In this document: positions 1-8,719 of the stretch, one piece after another
Layout: every line of letters begins with the position of its first letter
Numbering within the stretch: position 1 is the stretch's first letter
DNA from: Ruegeria arenilitoris
Lineage (GTDB): Bacteria > Pseudomonadota > Alphaproteobacteria > Rhodobacterales > Rhodobacteraceae
Direction of reading: 5' to 3'
DNA length: 64,000 bases
NCBI RefSeq assembly: GCF_013032445.1
Contig: NZ_WQCA01000008.1
Coordinates: 62,001-126,000 of the forward strand
The notes under the pieces: generated by a model
What the model was told of the DNA's origin: nothing
Databases searched by the model: none
Seen by the model: only the letters and a program-made list of their open reading frames with translations
Made by a program: the position numbers and the translations under genes

Positions 1-606
1 CAGTTGCTCTTTCAGCGTCAGACCAGACAACGCATTCAGCGCGTTGTTGAGATTGATCACCAGCTTGCCCCATTGCACAGCGTCGATGTCGTCGCTCTCA
101 ACAACCGGCAAATCGGGGCTGCTGAGCTTTTCACCCAGCGCGCCAACACCACTTTGAATGACAATCTCACCCGAAGTCGCCCGATGAAAACACGCAGGTT
201 CGGTCGGCACTACGTTGAATGGCACCATCCCGGCACGCACGTCGTGGTCCGGCAGAGCGGCTCGCAAAATACGGGCGTTGTCCATCCCGTTCTGCCACGA
301 CAGAACCGGGGCAGACTTCGACACATACTGGGCGATCCGGGCGGCTATTTCAGCCGTTGCGCCGGTCTTGACGGACACGATCACGGCTTCTGCGGTGGTC
401 AGACAGCTTGCGTTCTCGGTCAGGGTCAAATCCTGCGCAGCCACGTGTCGGTTCAGGCCCGAGAAATCAGTGACAATCAGCCCCCTATCACGGATCGGGT
501 CCAGAATGCGCGACCGGCCCAATAAGGTTACGTCGTGGCCTGAATGGGTCAGCAAGGCCCCGCAATAACAGCCGATACTGCCCGCCCCTGCGATCACGAT
601 CTTCAT
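1..606 (-). CDS. 2-dehydropantoate 2-reductase family protein (3' end outside window)
   Basis: Ketopantoate reductase-like protein; PanE catalyses the NADPH-dependent reduction of ketopantoate to pantoate in pantothenate synthesis. Only the first 202 codons are in the window. The N terminus MKIVIAGAGSIG carries the Rossmann GxGxxG loop (residues 7-12). A QNG motif follows near residue 100, and a KLVINLNNALNAL segment near residue 190 matches the start of the family's C-terminal helical domain. The ATG at 606 follows an AGGAGG ribosome-binding site. Several PanE homologues act on other 2-ketoacids, so the substrate is not certain. The next gene (pirin) lies 66 bases upstream on the same strand. 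Confidence 0.85.
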   Translation of the reverse strand, partial: MKIVIAGAGSIGCYCGALLTHSGHDVTLLGRSRILDPIRDRGLIVTDFSGLNRHVAAQDLTLTENASCLTTAEAVIVSVKTGATAEIAARIAQYVSKSAPVLSWQNGMDNARILRAALPDHDVRAGMVPFNVVPTEPACFHRATSGEIVIQSGVGALGEKLSSPDLPVVESDDIDAVQWGKLVINLNNALNALSGLTLKEQL

Positions 607-672
607 GGTGCGCCTCCTCGGGGCAAAGGATCGCCGGGATCAATAAGTCGGGCAAGACCCCCTTACGTTTGG

Positions 673-1635
673 TCAGCGCGCCAGCCGCGGGCGGGTACGC
701 TCCAACTCTTCCGAGATCGGAATGAATTCCTGATCATCCCCCGGCGGCAGGTGGAACGCGCCATGCGCCCAGTCGGCGGTTTTCCATTCGCGGGTGGCGG
801 CCTCGATCTTTTCCTTCGAGGACGACACGAAATTCCACCAGATATAACGATCCTCGTTCAGCGTCGCGCCCCCAAGCAGCATCAACCGTGCGCCCAGTGG
901 CCCGGCCTTGACCGAAAGATGATCGCCCGGGCGGAACACCATCATGCGGCCCTCGTCGAACTTGTCACCGGCAATCTCGACTGAGCCTTGAGTGACATAA
1001 ACGCCCCGATCCTCATGATCGTCCGGCAGGGGAAACGCAGCACCCGGTTCAAGCTGGACGTCCAGATAAAAGGTCTCGGACAGCATCGTGACCGGGCTAG
1101 TTTCACCATAGGCCGATCCGAGGATCAGGCGGGCGCTGACCCCGTTATCCTCAATATGCGGCAAGGACGCTTGTTTGTGGTGCTCGAAATCTGGGGCCAT
1201 ATCCTCATGAGCCTCAGGCAGAGCGATCCAGGTCTGGATGCCGAACAGGCTGTGTTTCTTGCCGCGCGTTTCTGCGCTGGTGCGCTCGGAATGAGTAACG
1301 CCGCGGCCGGCGACCATCCAATTGACTTCGCCGGGGTAAATCATTTGATGCGTACCAAGACTGTCGCGATGTTCGAACTCACCCTGATACAGGTAGGTGA
1401 CGGTACCCAGACCGATATGCGGATGCGGGCGCACGTCGATGCCGCCGTCAGTGATGAACTCGGCAGGGCCCATCTGGTCAAAGAAGATGAATGGTCCCAC
1501 AAGTTGACGTTTGAGGGAGGGCAGCGCGCGGCGCACTTCGAACCCGCCCAAATCGCGGGCGCGCGGGATGATCAAGGTCTCAAGTGCCGCATTTTCCGAC
1601 AGGCATTCGGGGGTGTGGGTCGGGTTCCAACTCAT
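673..1635 (-). CDS. Pirin family protein
   Basis: 320-residue bicupin of the pirin family. The N-terminal cupin keeps the metal-binding set H71-P-H73 and H115-S-E117, matching the four iron ligands known in pirin. Family members act as quercetin 2,3-dioxygenases or redox-sensing regulators, and the sequence does not say which. It lies on the same strand as the PanE-like gene downstream and may be cotranscribed with it. Start ATG at 1635 is preceded by an AGGAGAGC stretch on the minus strand. Length is normal for the family. Confidence 0.92.
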   Translation of the reverse strand: MSWNPTHTPECLSENAALETLIIPRARDLGGFEVRRALPSLKRQLVGPFIFFDQMGPAEFITDGGIDVRPHPHIGLGTVTYLYQGEFEHRDSLGTHQMIYPGEVNWMVAGRGVTHSERTSAETRGKKHSLFGIQTWIALPEAHEDMAPDFEHHKQASLPHIEDNGVSARLILGSAYGETSPVTMLSETFYLDVQLEPGAAFPLPDDHEDRGVYVTQGSVEIAGDKFDEGRMMVFRPGDHLSVKAGPLGARLMLLGGATLNEDRYIWWNFVSSSKEKIEAATREWKTADWAHGAFHLPPGDDQEFIPISEELERTRPRLAR

Positions 1636-1748
1636 TCCAGCTCTCCTGTGATCAGAGGTATAAGGTTCACAAAAGAAGGATATAGGGCGAATTTACGCTG
1701 GAAAACTTGCAATTTTGCACAGTCAGAGTGCAGGAAATTTGCCGATGT

Positions 1749-2579
1749 CTAGGGCCACAGCCGGGGAAAGAACGGCCCGTCGATGCGGTCGCCTTCACGA
1801 TAGCCTGCCGCCTCGAACTGCGCGCGTTCATCTTTTGCCCAGTCGCCGCGATACCGGATGATCCCGTCCGGTGCCGTCATCCGCAGGGTAAAGCGTCGGA
1901 CCGTTTCGCTGGGCGTCACCGAGGACAGACCTCCATGTAACGTACGCATGTCGAAAAAGATGCAATCGCCCAACTGCATGTCCCATTGCAGCAGGTCATA
2001 GGCATCCGGGTCGGCGTTGATATCGGGCGGCGGATGATAGGTCAGGCCTGCAACCTCGGTCGGTTCGTAACTGGGATGCCCGTCCGCGAACCGGACCCGC
2101 ATGAACAGCTTGTCCCACAGGTGCGAGCCTTTCACAAAGGCGATACCGTTCTCCTTGGTCACCGGCTCCAGCGGTAGCCAGAGGACGCACATCGTGCCCG
2201 CGAAGTCGAAATAGGACAGGTCCTGATGGAATGGTGGGCGTGAGGTCGACCCGGCTTCGCGCAGGAACCAGTTGTCCATGACAAGGTTGATCGACGGTGC
2301 GCATAACAGTTGCCCCGCCAGCGCGGCACAGGGGGATTTGCGTACAAAATCGGTGAATTGAGGGATTTTGTCCCAAGCCCAGTAATCCTCGAAATAGGCC
2401 GGGGCGCTGGGGTCTTTGGTGTGGCGGGTGAAGTTTTCGCTTGGGTTGGCTAGGTCCGCATCGATCCCCTCGCGCAGCAGCGATAGCCAATGCTCCGAGA
2501 ATTTCGAGCGCAAGACGACGGCCCCGTCGCGCTTGAAGGCGGCGATTTCGTCGGGTGACACTGTTTGCATATTGTCCAT
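1749..2579 (-). CDS. Phytanoyl-CoA dioxygenase family protein
   Basis: 276-residue Fe(II)/2-oxoglutarate-dependent oxygenase of the PhyH family. Visible iron ligands are H118-x-D120 (PPFHQD) and H215 (RTLHGG), with arginines in RRFTLRM (about 228-233) likely to bind 2-oxoglutarate. The open frame continues upstream to 2741, but I place the start at 2579 because MDNMQTVSPDEI begins the recognisable domain and an AAAGG lies 7 bases before that ATG. The longer version would add 54 residues without family character. The substrate is unknown; the family includes hydroxylases of small metabolites as well as of phytanoyl-CoA. The gene is divergent from the Tat protein at 2760. Confidence 0.85.
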   Translation of the reverse strand: MDNMQTVSPDEIAAFKRDGAVVLRSKFSEHWLSLLREGIDADLANPSENFTRHTKDPSAPAYFEDYWAWDKIPQFTDFVRKSPCAALAGQLLCAPSINLVMDNWFLREAGSTSRPPFHQDLSYFDFAGTMCVLWLPLEPVTKENGIAFVKGSHLWDKLFMRVRFADGHPSYEPTEVAGLTYHPPPDINADPDAYDLLQWDMQLGDCIFFDMRTLHGGLSSVTPSETVRRFTLRMTAPDGIIRYRGDWAKDERAQFEAAGYREGDRIDGPFFPRLWP

Positions 2580-2759
2580 CGGGAGGCCTTTCGGATCGGT
2601 ATCGCGAGGATGGCACCCCAGTTCACTTGGGGTCAAAGAAATTCGCGTTGGATGTTCACAGGGCCGTGAAACCTGCCTCGGAAAAGGCGCGAACCGTGCT
2701 ATCTTAGCGCCGTGGCGCGTTGCGATCCAATTGGATGACACCTTGCAGGAGGTCCCGAC

Positions 2760-3248
2760 ATGACAAAGACAGGCTTTTCCCGCCGTTCCATGATTGCCCT
2801 CGGCGGTGCCGTTCTGGCGACCGGCACAACCGGCTTGCTACTGCCTGCGCGTGCGGCTGGGCTGGCCCCGACACCGTCCATGCGCGGCGGGTCCAACAAC
2901 TACCGCCCCGGTGCGCCCATTGTTACTCAAATCGGTGACGGCGGCTTCTGGATGACCGGCACGGTGCGCCGCGCGGGTGACGGAGCCCCGCTTCCCAACC
3001 AGCGCATCCAGATTTGGGCGCACACGACCGAAGGCCACGAACGCGACCCGCAGAGCCACGGGGCAACACTGACCGACGCGAATGGAGAGTTTCGGCTGGA
3101 GATGCCGCAGATCGTGCCTGCGTTCGGCCAGCCGCATGGCCATCTGGCCTATGACAGCGGTGAATTCGAGACCGTGTTCCTGCGGCCGATCATGGCGAGT
3201 TCGAAGGACAAGACGCTCGCCGCGCATTTCGTCCTTCAACCCCTCTGA
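2760..3248 (+). CDS. Tat-exported intradiol-dioxygenase-fold protein
   Basis: 162-residue exported protein. A twin-arginine signal (SRRSMIALGG, residues 7-16) leads into a hydrophobic stretch and an ARA cleavage-type site near residue 32. The mature part (roughly 48-145) resembles the C-terminal beta-sandwich of intradiol ring-cleavage dioxygenases: a G-x-V...PLPNQRIQIWA strand pair, a TDANGEFRLEMP segment, and PHGH at 125-128 where catalytic members have PHIH with two iron-ligand histidines. The tyrosine ligands are not obvious: the usual G-x-Y-x-H region here reads EGHERD. It may therefore bind metal differently or not be a dioxygenase. It is followed after 6 bases by a ferric-reductase-like membrane protein. 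Confidence 0.72.
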   Translation: MTKTGFSRRSMIALGGAVLATGTTGLLLPARAAGLAPTPSMRGGSNNYRPGAPIVTQIGDGGFWMTGTVRRAGDGAPLPNQRIQIWAHTTEGHERDPQSHGATLTDANGEFRLEMPQIVPAFGQPHGHLAYDSGEFETVFLRPIMASSKDKTLAAHFVLQPL

Positions 3249-3254
3249 CCATTC

Positions 3255-3851
3255 GTGACTCGCGCGCTGCTGATCTGGACAGTTCTGGCCCTCGTCCTGG
3301 CGGTACCCTTGGTTGCAGCAGCGAAAAGTCCGCTTTTGGCGTGGCGTGATCCTGTCTACATCATCGCCGGGATTGCGGGTGTGGTCGGTATGGGGTTGCT
3401 CTTGATGCAGCCCCTTCTGGCCGGGCGATACCTGCCCGGGCTTTCACCACTGGCCAGCCGCAAGTGGCACCGGTGGGTTGGCGTCAGCCTGATCGCGGCC
3501 ATCCTGATCCACGTTGGCGGCCTGTGGATCACCAGCCCGCCTGATGTCGTGGACGCTTTGCTGTTCGTCTCACCCACCCCGTTTTCAGCTTGGGGTGTCA
3601 TTGCAATGTGGTCGAGTTTTGCAGCCGCCATCCTAGGCGTATATCGGCAACGTCTGAAGCTTCGGTTCCGGGTCTGGAGGTTGGGTCACACATTGCTGGC
3701 TGCTGTGACCATCGTCGGCAGCGTGGTGCACGCGATGCTGATCGAAGGCACAATGGAGATCATGACCAAATCCGCCCTCTGCGCTTTGGTTTTGATGGCG
3801 AGCGTCCGAACGCTCGCCAAACTGCGCGTTTGGGATGTGCGCAGACGTTAA
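3255..3851 (+). CDS. Ferric reductase-like (MsrQ/YedZ-type) haem membrane protein
   Basis: 198-residue polytopic membrane protein with about six hydrophobic segments. Two pairs of histidines, H72/H86 and H145/H159, are each separated by 13 residues and lie in membrane helices, the usual bis-histidine haem b arrangement of ferric reductase-like domains. There is no FAD or NAD domain, so size and layout resemble MsrQ, which passes electrons from the membrane to a Tat-secreted partner. The start is GTG at 3255, 6 bases after the Tat-protein stop, which suggests one operon. The stop codon overlaps that of argF on the other strand (3848-3851). Confidence 0.8.
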   Translation: MTRALLIWTVLALVLAVPLVAAAKSPLLAWRDPVYIIAGIAGVVGMGLLLMQPLLAGRYLPGLSPLASRKWHRWVGVSLIAAILIHVGGLWITSPPDVVDALLFVSPTPFSAWGVIAMWSSFAAAILGVYRQRLKLRFRVWRLGHTLLAAVTIVGSVVHAMLIEGTMEIMTKSALCALVLMASVRTLAKLRVWDVRRR

Positions 3852-4774
3852 ACGCCCAGACACCAGCGCATTACGGCCTTCTGCGCGTGCAGACGGTTCT
3901 CTGCCTCGTCAAAGATCACCGAGTTCAGGCCGTCCATCACTTCGGAGGTCGCTTCTTCCTCGCGGTGCGCGGGCAGGCAGTGCATGAACAGTGCGTCGGG
4001 CTTGGCGTGGGACATCAACTCCGTATTCACCTGGTACGGCCGCAGCAGGTTGTGGCGACGCTCCTTGGCCGATTGGCTATCGTGCATCGAGACCCAGGTG
4101 TCTGCGACAACCAGATCGGCGCCCTCGACAGCCTTGAACGGATCACGCTCGACCACGATTTTTGACCCCTTCTGGCGAGCGAAGCCCATGAATTCATCCT
4201 CAGGGTCGAACTGCGCCGGGCCGGTGAAGGTCAGGTCAAACCCGAACTGGCCTGCCGCATGCAGGAACGAGGCGCAGACGTTGTTGCCATCACCTGTCCA
4301 GACAACCTTTTTGCCTGCGATGGGGCCGCGGTGTTCTTCGAAGGTCAGCACATCGGCCATGATCTGGCAGGGATGGGTGCGGTCGGTCAGGCCGTTGATC
4401 ACCGGCACGTCGGAATATTCGGCCATCTCGGTAAGGATCGTCTCATCAAAGGTCCGGATCATGATCATGTCGACATAGCGCGACAGCACGCGGGCGGTGT
4501 CCGCGATGGTCTCACCATGGCCCAACTGCATATCCTTGCCGGACAGCACCATCGTCTGCCCGCCCATCTGGCGCACGCCCACATCAAAGGACACGCGGGT
4601 CCGGGTCGAGGGTTTTTCGAAGATCAGTGCAACCATGCGGTCCTTGAGCGGCTGTTCGTCATCCAGCGCGGCCTTGGGCTGGCCCAAACGGGCTTGCTTC
4701 ATCTCACTGGCCTGATTGATCATCGCCCGCAATTCGTGTGCGTCAGTTTTGTGGATATCGAGAAAATGGTTCAT
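3848..4774 (-). CDS. argF: Ornithine carbamoyltransferase
   Basis: 308-residue cytosolic enzyme joining ornithine and carbamoyl phosphate to citrulline in arginine synthesis. The carbamoyl-phosphate loop STRTR is at residues 56-60, and HPCQ and HCLP motifs follow in the expected order. The frame extends to a GTG at 4810, but [10 protein letters not shown] is the more typical N terminus, so I use the ATG at 4774; its ribosome-binding site is weak (AGCGAAACGAA). The gene lies 61 bases downstream of argD on the same strand, with a small hairpin between them. Confidence 0.97.
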   Translation of the reverse strand: MNHFLDIHKTDAHELRAMINQASEMKQARLGQPKAALDDEQPLKDRMVALIFEKPSTRTRVSFDVGVRQMGGQTMVLSGKDMQLGHGETIADTARVLSRYVDMIMIRTFDETILTEMAEYSDVPVINGLTDRTHPCQIMADVLTFEEHRGPIAGKKVVWTGDGNNVCASFLHAAGQFGFDLTFTGPAQFDPEDEFMGFARQKGSKIVVERDPFKAVEGADLVVADTWVSMHDSQSAKERRHNLLRPYQVNTELMSHAKPDALFMHCLPAHREEEATSEVMDGLNSVIFDEAENRLHAQKAVMRWCLGV

Positions 4775-4802
4775 TTCGTTTCGCTTTTGACTGTCAGTTG
4801 CT

Positions 4803-4817
4803 GAGGGCACCGCCCTC
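4803..4817 (-). other. Intercistronic hairpin between argD and argF
   Basis: GAGGGC and GCCCTC form a 6-bp stem with a 3-base loop in the 61-base gap between argD and argF. There is no T-run after it, so it is more likely an RNA stability or processing element than a terminator. It also overlaps the alternative GTG start of argF at 4810. Confidence 0.35.
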
Positions 4818-4835
4818 GCAGAATGTGGTATAAGA

Positions 4836-6023
4836 TCAGGCCGTAGCCAGATTGCTCTCGATCTGAGCGGCGGCTTTGTCGAGGCGGATCATGGCCTGGG
4901 CAATGTCATCCTCGGTCAGGGTCAGCGGCGGCAGCAGGCGGATCACGTTGTCGGCGGCGGGAACGGTGATGACCTCGTTGTCATAACCCGCATTCACAAC
5001 ATCCGTGTTGGTCGCCTTGCATTTGATGCCCAGCATCAGCCCAGAGCCGCGCACGTCCTCGAACACATCCGGGTGATCGGCAACCAGACCTTCCAACTTT
5101 TGGCGCAGCAGGCCGGCCTTGCGGTTCACACCCTCCAGAAAGGCGGGGGTAGCGACCAGATCGATCACCGCGCAGCCAACGGCGCAGCCCAACGGGTTGC
5201 CGCCATAGGTCGAGCCATGAGTGCCTGCGGTCATGCCGCTGGCGGCGTCTTCGCTGGCAAGTACCGCACCCAGAGGGAAACCTCCGCCGATGCCTTTGGC
5301 AACCATCATGATATCGGGGGTAATCCCCGCCCATTCATGCGCGAACAGCTTACCGGTCCGACCAACACCGCATTGCACTTCGTCCAGGATCAGCAACAGG
5401 CCGTTTTCGTCGCAGATCTGGCGCAGGGCCTTCATCTCGGCATCGGGCACCGGTCGAATGCCACCTTCGCCCTGCACCGGCTCGATCATGATGGCAGCGG
5501 TGTTATCGGTGATCGCGTCGGTGACACCGTCCAGGTCGCCGAACGTGACATGCACAAAACCCGGCAGCAGCGGGCCGAAACCTTTGGTCATCTTCTCAGA
5601 CCCGGCCGCCGCGATTCCGGCCGAGGACCGTCCATGGAACGAGCCGCTGAAGGTGATGATCTCGACCTTTTCGGGTTGACCTTTGTCATAGAAATACTTG
5701 CGGGCCATCTTCACGGCCAACTCGCAGGACTCGGTACCCGAATTGGTGAAGAACACCGTGTCGGCAAAGGTATGCTCGACCAGCTTGTCGGCCAGCGCCT
5801 GCTGTTGCGGGATGTTGTACAGGTTCGAGACATGCCACAGCGCGTGTGCCTGTTCAGTTAGTGCGTTGACCAGCGCCGGATGCGCATGGCCCAGCGCGTT
5901 CACCGCGATCCCTGCACCGAGGTCCAGAAAACGTCGGCCATCCGCCTCGGTCAGCCAAGCGCCTTCGCCCTTCACAAAGGTCAGGGGCGCACGATTATAG
6001 GTCGGCAGAACGGACGGGATCAT
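4836..6023 (-). CDS. argD: Acetylornithine transaminase
   Basis: 395-residue class III PLP aminotransferase that converts N-acetylglutamate semialdehyde to N-acetylornithine. It often doubles as succinyldiaminopimelate aminotransferase in lysine synthesis. Visible features are the cofactor-binding GTES segment, the [11 protein letters not shown] motif, and the PLP lysine in [14 protein letters not shown], followed by [11 protein letters not shown]. It is the first gene of a two-gene argD-argF unit transcribed leftward, divergent from the EamA transporter. Length is typical. Confidence 0.96.
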   Translation of the reverse strand: MIPSVLPTYNRAPLTFVKGEGAWLTEADGRRFLDLGAGIAVNALGHAHPALVNALTEQAHALWHVSNLYNIPQQQALADKLVEHTFADTVFFTNSGTESCELAVKMARKYFYDKGQPEKVEIITFSGSFHGRSSAGIAAAGSEKMTKGFGPLLPGFVHVTFGDLDGVTDAITDNTAAIMIEPVQGEGGIRPVPDAEMKALRQICDENGLLLILDEVQCGVGRTGKLFAHEWAGITPDIMMVAKGIGGGFPLGAVLASEDAASGMTAGTHGSTYGGNPLGCAVGCAVIDLVATPAFLEGVNRKAGLLRQKLEGLVADHPDVFEDVRGSGLMLGIKCKATNTDVVNAGYDNEVITVPAADNVIRLLPPLTLTEDDIAQAMIRLDKAAAQIESNLATA

Positions 6024-6316
6024 CGGATCATCCTTTTCGATATGTTGAGCCCCGTGAGTGATACACGAAGGCAGGGTTCGTCAACAGATTTGGTGGGGTT
6101 TGCGCGGATTTACAGCGCGCAATGGATCAAACGGGCCGGTTACGCGGCAATGCGTCGGCGTCGGAGTCGCAGGATATGTGCGTGTTTGATCATGCCGCGC
6201 CGTATAGCGAGGCGCAGGCGTTGTGAAAACCCTGAAAATCGCGACCTCCGAAATTTCGTTCTGAGACGAATGTTTCCTGCTTGCTATTTTTCCGATGCTG
6301 GCCCACCGCTAGGGGC
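6024..6316. other. argD / EamA divergent intergenic region
   Basis: This 293-base spacer separates divergently transcribed genes and should hold both promoters. I see a perfect 10-base palindrome CGAAATTTCG at 6249-6258, and an imperfect hairpin just beyond it (TCGT/ACGA arms around TCTGAG). A 16-codon frame at about 6176 has no convincing ribosome-binding site. No RNA gene or known riboswitch is recognisable. Confidence 0.4.
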
Positions 6317-7207
6317 ATGACACCCGCGCGCCAGAACCCTGCCCTTGCGGCCTTGCTGATCGTGACCGCTAGCGCGTTTATTGCGGGCACCACGCTGCTG
6401 GCCAAAGCGCTGGGGACAGATACGCTGGGCCCCGCGCTGCATCCGATGCAGATCAGCCACGGGCGGTTTCTGTTCGCCTTTCTGGTGATCGTCAGCGCGG
6501 TGGGGATCCTGCGCCCAAAACTACGTCGCCCGCATTGGGGGCTGCATATCGGGCGGACCAGTTTCGGGTGGGTCGGGATCACTTTGATGTTCGCCTCGGT
6601 CGCGTTCATCCCAATCGCAGACGCCACGGCGATTTCCTTCCTGAACCCGGTCTTCGCGATGGTGTTGGCTGTCCCGCTGCTGAAAGAGGGTGTCGGCCCA
6701 TGGCGCTGGTTAGCCGCAGCCGTGGCATTGGCCGGTGCGCTGATCCTGCTGCGCCCGACTCCCGACAGCTTTCAGCCGGCTGCATTGCTGGCGCTGGCCG
6801 CTGCGGCGTCAATTGGTATGGAGTTGATTTTCATCAAAAAGCTCTCGGGCCGGGAAATTCCGATCCAGATCCTGTTGGTCAATAATGCGATGGGGCTGAC
6901 GATTGCCTCGGTCGCGGTCAGTTTTGTGTTCCAGATGCCGACACCCGCGCAATGGGCGGCGCTGGCGGGCATTGGCGTACTGATGGCCTGTGCGCAGGCC
7001 AGTTTCGTCAACGGTATGGCCCGCGCGGATGCGTCCTTTGTAGCGCCTATCAGCTATGCGACGCTGATCTTTGCCGCCCTTTACGATTTCGCGGTGTTCG
7101 GCGTGATCCCGGATGCGATCAGCCAAATCGGCTCGGCCATCATCCTGACCGGCGGGCTGATTCTAGTGTGGCGCGAAACGCGGCAGCGTCAGGCCTTGAG
7201 CCGGTAA
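6317..7207 (+). CDS. DMT-superfamily (EamA) transporter
   Basis: 296-residue inner-membrane protein with ten predicted hydrophobic helices arranged as two EamA repeats (about 10-145 and 155-290). Family members usually export amino acids, metabolites or drugs; the substrate cannot be told here. The ATG at 6317 is the start of the hydrophobic domain; the frame continues upstream to 6281 without family character. The 3' end overlaps that of the convergent ABC permease by 19 bases (7189-7207). Confidence 0.9.
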   Translation: MTPARQNPALAALLIVTASAFIAGTTLLAKALGTDTLGPALHPMQISHGRFLFAFLVIVSAVGILRPKLRRPHWGLHIGRTSFGWVGITLMFASVAFIPIADATAISFLNPVFAMVLAVPLLKEGVGPWRWLAAAVALAGALILLRPTPDSFQPAALLALAAAASIGMELIFIKKLSGREIPIQILLVNNAMGLTIASVAVSFVFQMPTPAQWAALAGIGVLMACAQASFVNGMARADASFVAPISYATLIFAALYDFAVFGVIPDAISQIGSAIILTGGLILVWRETRQRQALSR

Positions 7208-7992
7208 CCCGTGCGCAGCATCTGCCAGGTGACCGCGCCAACCACCAGCGTCGCGCCGGTGCAGACAACCATTCCCAACCACGGAGAACTGTCGGACACG
7301 CCGATCATCCCATAGCGCAACCCGTCAATCAGATAGAACACCGGGTTCAGGTGGCTCAGCTTGTTCAGCAGCGGCGGCAGCGCCTCGACCGAGTAAAACG
7401 TGCCCGACAGAAAGGCCAACGGCGTGACGATGAAGTTGGTGATCGCTGCCATCTGATCGAATTTGTTGGCAAAGATGCCGGCAAACAGGCCCAACGCGCC
7501 CATGAAAGCGCCTCCGAGGATCACGAAAATCAGAGTGATCAGCGGGTTCTGCGGCGCGATGGACAGAAATACCAGAAACGCGGCCGCGACGACAAAGGCG
7601 ATCAGGACGCCGCGGGCGATGCCTCCGGCCAAATAGCCCAGCAGAATCTCCAGTGGCGACAACGGAGGCATCAACGTGTCGACGATGTTCCCCTGAATCT
7701 TGGCGATAATGATCGAGGACGACGTATTGGCAAATGAATTCTGGATCACCGTCATCATCATGATGCCCGGTGCCAGAAAGACCAGAAACGGAACCCCCAT
7801 CACGTCGGGCCGCCCCGGCCCAATGGCGATGGTGAAGATCAGCAGGAACAAACCAGCCGTCACCAGCGGTGCCATCAGAGTCTGTGTCCAGACGGCCAGA
7901 AACCGCAGGGTTTCGCGTTTGGCCAGCGTATAGAGGCCCATCCAATTGACCGCCCCAAACCGGCGCGCGTCCTGATCGATAAGATTCTGCAT
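7189..7992 (-). CDS. ABC-2 type transporter permease
   Basis: 267-residue integral membrane permease with about six hydrophobic segments, of the ABC-2 class used for export of polysaccharides, lipids or drugs. The PPLSPLEILLGYL segment near the middle and the C-terminal LNPVFYLIDGLRYGMIG motif are typical. Upstream frame to 8364 is a non-coding extension opposite gcrA; I place the start at ATG 7992 after a GGGGCAG. No ATP-binding partner gene is adjacent, so the ATPase must be encoded elsewhere. Divergent from gcrA. Confidence 0.9.
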   Translation of the reverse strand: MQNLIDQDARRFGAVNWMGLYTLAKRETLRFLAVWTQTLMAPLVTAGLFLLIFTIAIGPGRPDVMGVPFLVFLAPGIMMMTVIQNSFANTSSSIIIAKIQGNIVDTLMPPLSPLEILLGYLAGGIARGVLIAFVVAAAFLVFLSIAPQNPLITLIFVILGGAFMGALGLFAGIFANKFDQMAAITNFIVTPLAFLSGTFYSVEALPPLLNKLSHLNPVFYLIDGLRYGMIGVSDSSPWLGMVVCTGATLVVGAVTWQMLRTGYRLKA

Positions 7993-8070
7993 GTCTGCCC
8001 CATAGCTGATTCGAAGACCGCTTGTAACTCGGCCCGCAGTGATTAAAATAGGGGGCTGAGACGAATTCCC

Positions 8071-8112
8071 AAGGCGGCCCGAATCCGGGGCCGCTTTCCG
8101 CTTTTGAAAGGC
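8071..8112 (+). promoter_or_regulatory. gcrA 5' leader: alternative hairpins and GANTC site
   Basis: Arms AAGGCGGCCC (8071-8080) and GGGCCGCTTT (8088-8097) can form a 10-bp stem with one G-T pair. The right arm overlaps CTTTC (8094-8098), which can instead pair with GAAAG (8106-8110), part of the likely Shine-Dalgarno of gcrA. The two structures exclude each other. The loop of the first contains GAATC, a GANTC site (8081-8085); another lies at 8008-8012. GcrA is known to act at CcrM-methylated GANTC promoters, so autoregulation is possible but inferred. Confidence 0.4.
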
Positions 8113-8117
8113 AACCG

Positions 8118-8693
8118 ATGTCCTGGACTGACGAGCGCGTAGAACTGCTGAAGAAAATGTGGGGCGAGGGCCAGTCGGCCAGCCAGATCGCCAAGGAACT
8201 GGGCGGCGTGACCCGCAACGCCGTGATCGGCAAAGTGCACCGTCTGGGCCTGTCGAACCGCGCAACCGGTGCTGCGCCTGCCAAGGCCGAGCCCAAGGAA
8301 AAACCGGCACCCGCGCCCAAGGCCGAGGCCAAGCCGAAACCCGCACCCAAGACCGAGCCTGCACGCCCAGCCCCTGCCCCTGCGGCCGAAGCGAAACCTG
8401 CTGTGCCGGCCCGCCGCCAGATCATCCCGGCAGGCCAGCCGCTGCCGCCGCAGCCTTCGGCCAACGAGATCAGCCCTGAGGCGCTGGCCAAGGTCAATGA
8501 GGTTGAGAAAAAGGCCAAAAAGCTGACGCTGATGGAACTGACCGAGAAGACCTGCAAATGGCCCGTGGGCGACCCTGCGACCGAAGATTTCTGGTTCTGC
8601 GGCCTGCCCGTTGAAGCTGGAAAACCCTATTGCGAGGCGCATGTTGGCGTGGCGTTCCAGCCCATGAGCTCGCGTCGCGACCGTCGGCGGTAA
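8118..8693 (+). CDS. gcrA: GcrA family cell cycle regulator
   Basis: 191-residue GcrA homologue. The N-terminal DNA-binding region (MSWTDERVELLKKMW ... TRNAVIGKVHRLGL, about 1-46) is nearly canonical. It is followed by a low-complexity Ala/Pro/Lys linker (about 50-105), and a C-terminal part with CKWPVGDP and FCGLPV cysteine-containing motifs, ending in a basic tail. GcrA binds sigma-70 RNA polymerase and activates genes with methylated GANTC sites in alphaproteobacteria. The start follows GAAAGG with a 6-base spacer. Confidence 0.96.
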   Translation: MSWTDERVELLKKMWGEGQSASQIAKELGGVTRNAVIGKVHRLGLSNRATGAAPAKAEPKEKPAPAPKAEAKPKPAPKTEPARPAPAPAAEAKPAVPARRQIIPAGQPLPPQPSANEISPEALAKVNEVEKKAKKLTLMELTEKTCKWPVGDPATEDFWFCGLPVEAGKPYCEAHVGVAFQPMSSRRDRRR

Positions 8694-8719
8694 AGGCCGT
8701 GCGCCAGGATCCGACCGCG

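Noticed and set aside
6176..6229. 16-codon frame before the EamA gene, possible leader peptide
   Set aside because: No run of a single regulatory amino acid, no attenuator structure and no clear ribosome-binding site.
7325..8557. 410-codon leftward frame across the permease and gcrA
   Set aside because: Runs antisense to gcrA and out of frame with the permease; repetitive Ala/Gly composition only reflects the gcrA linker.
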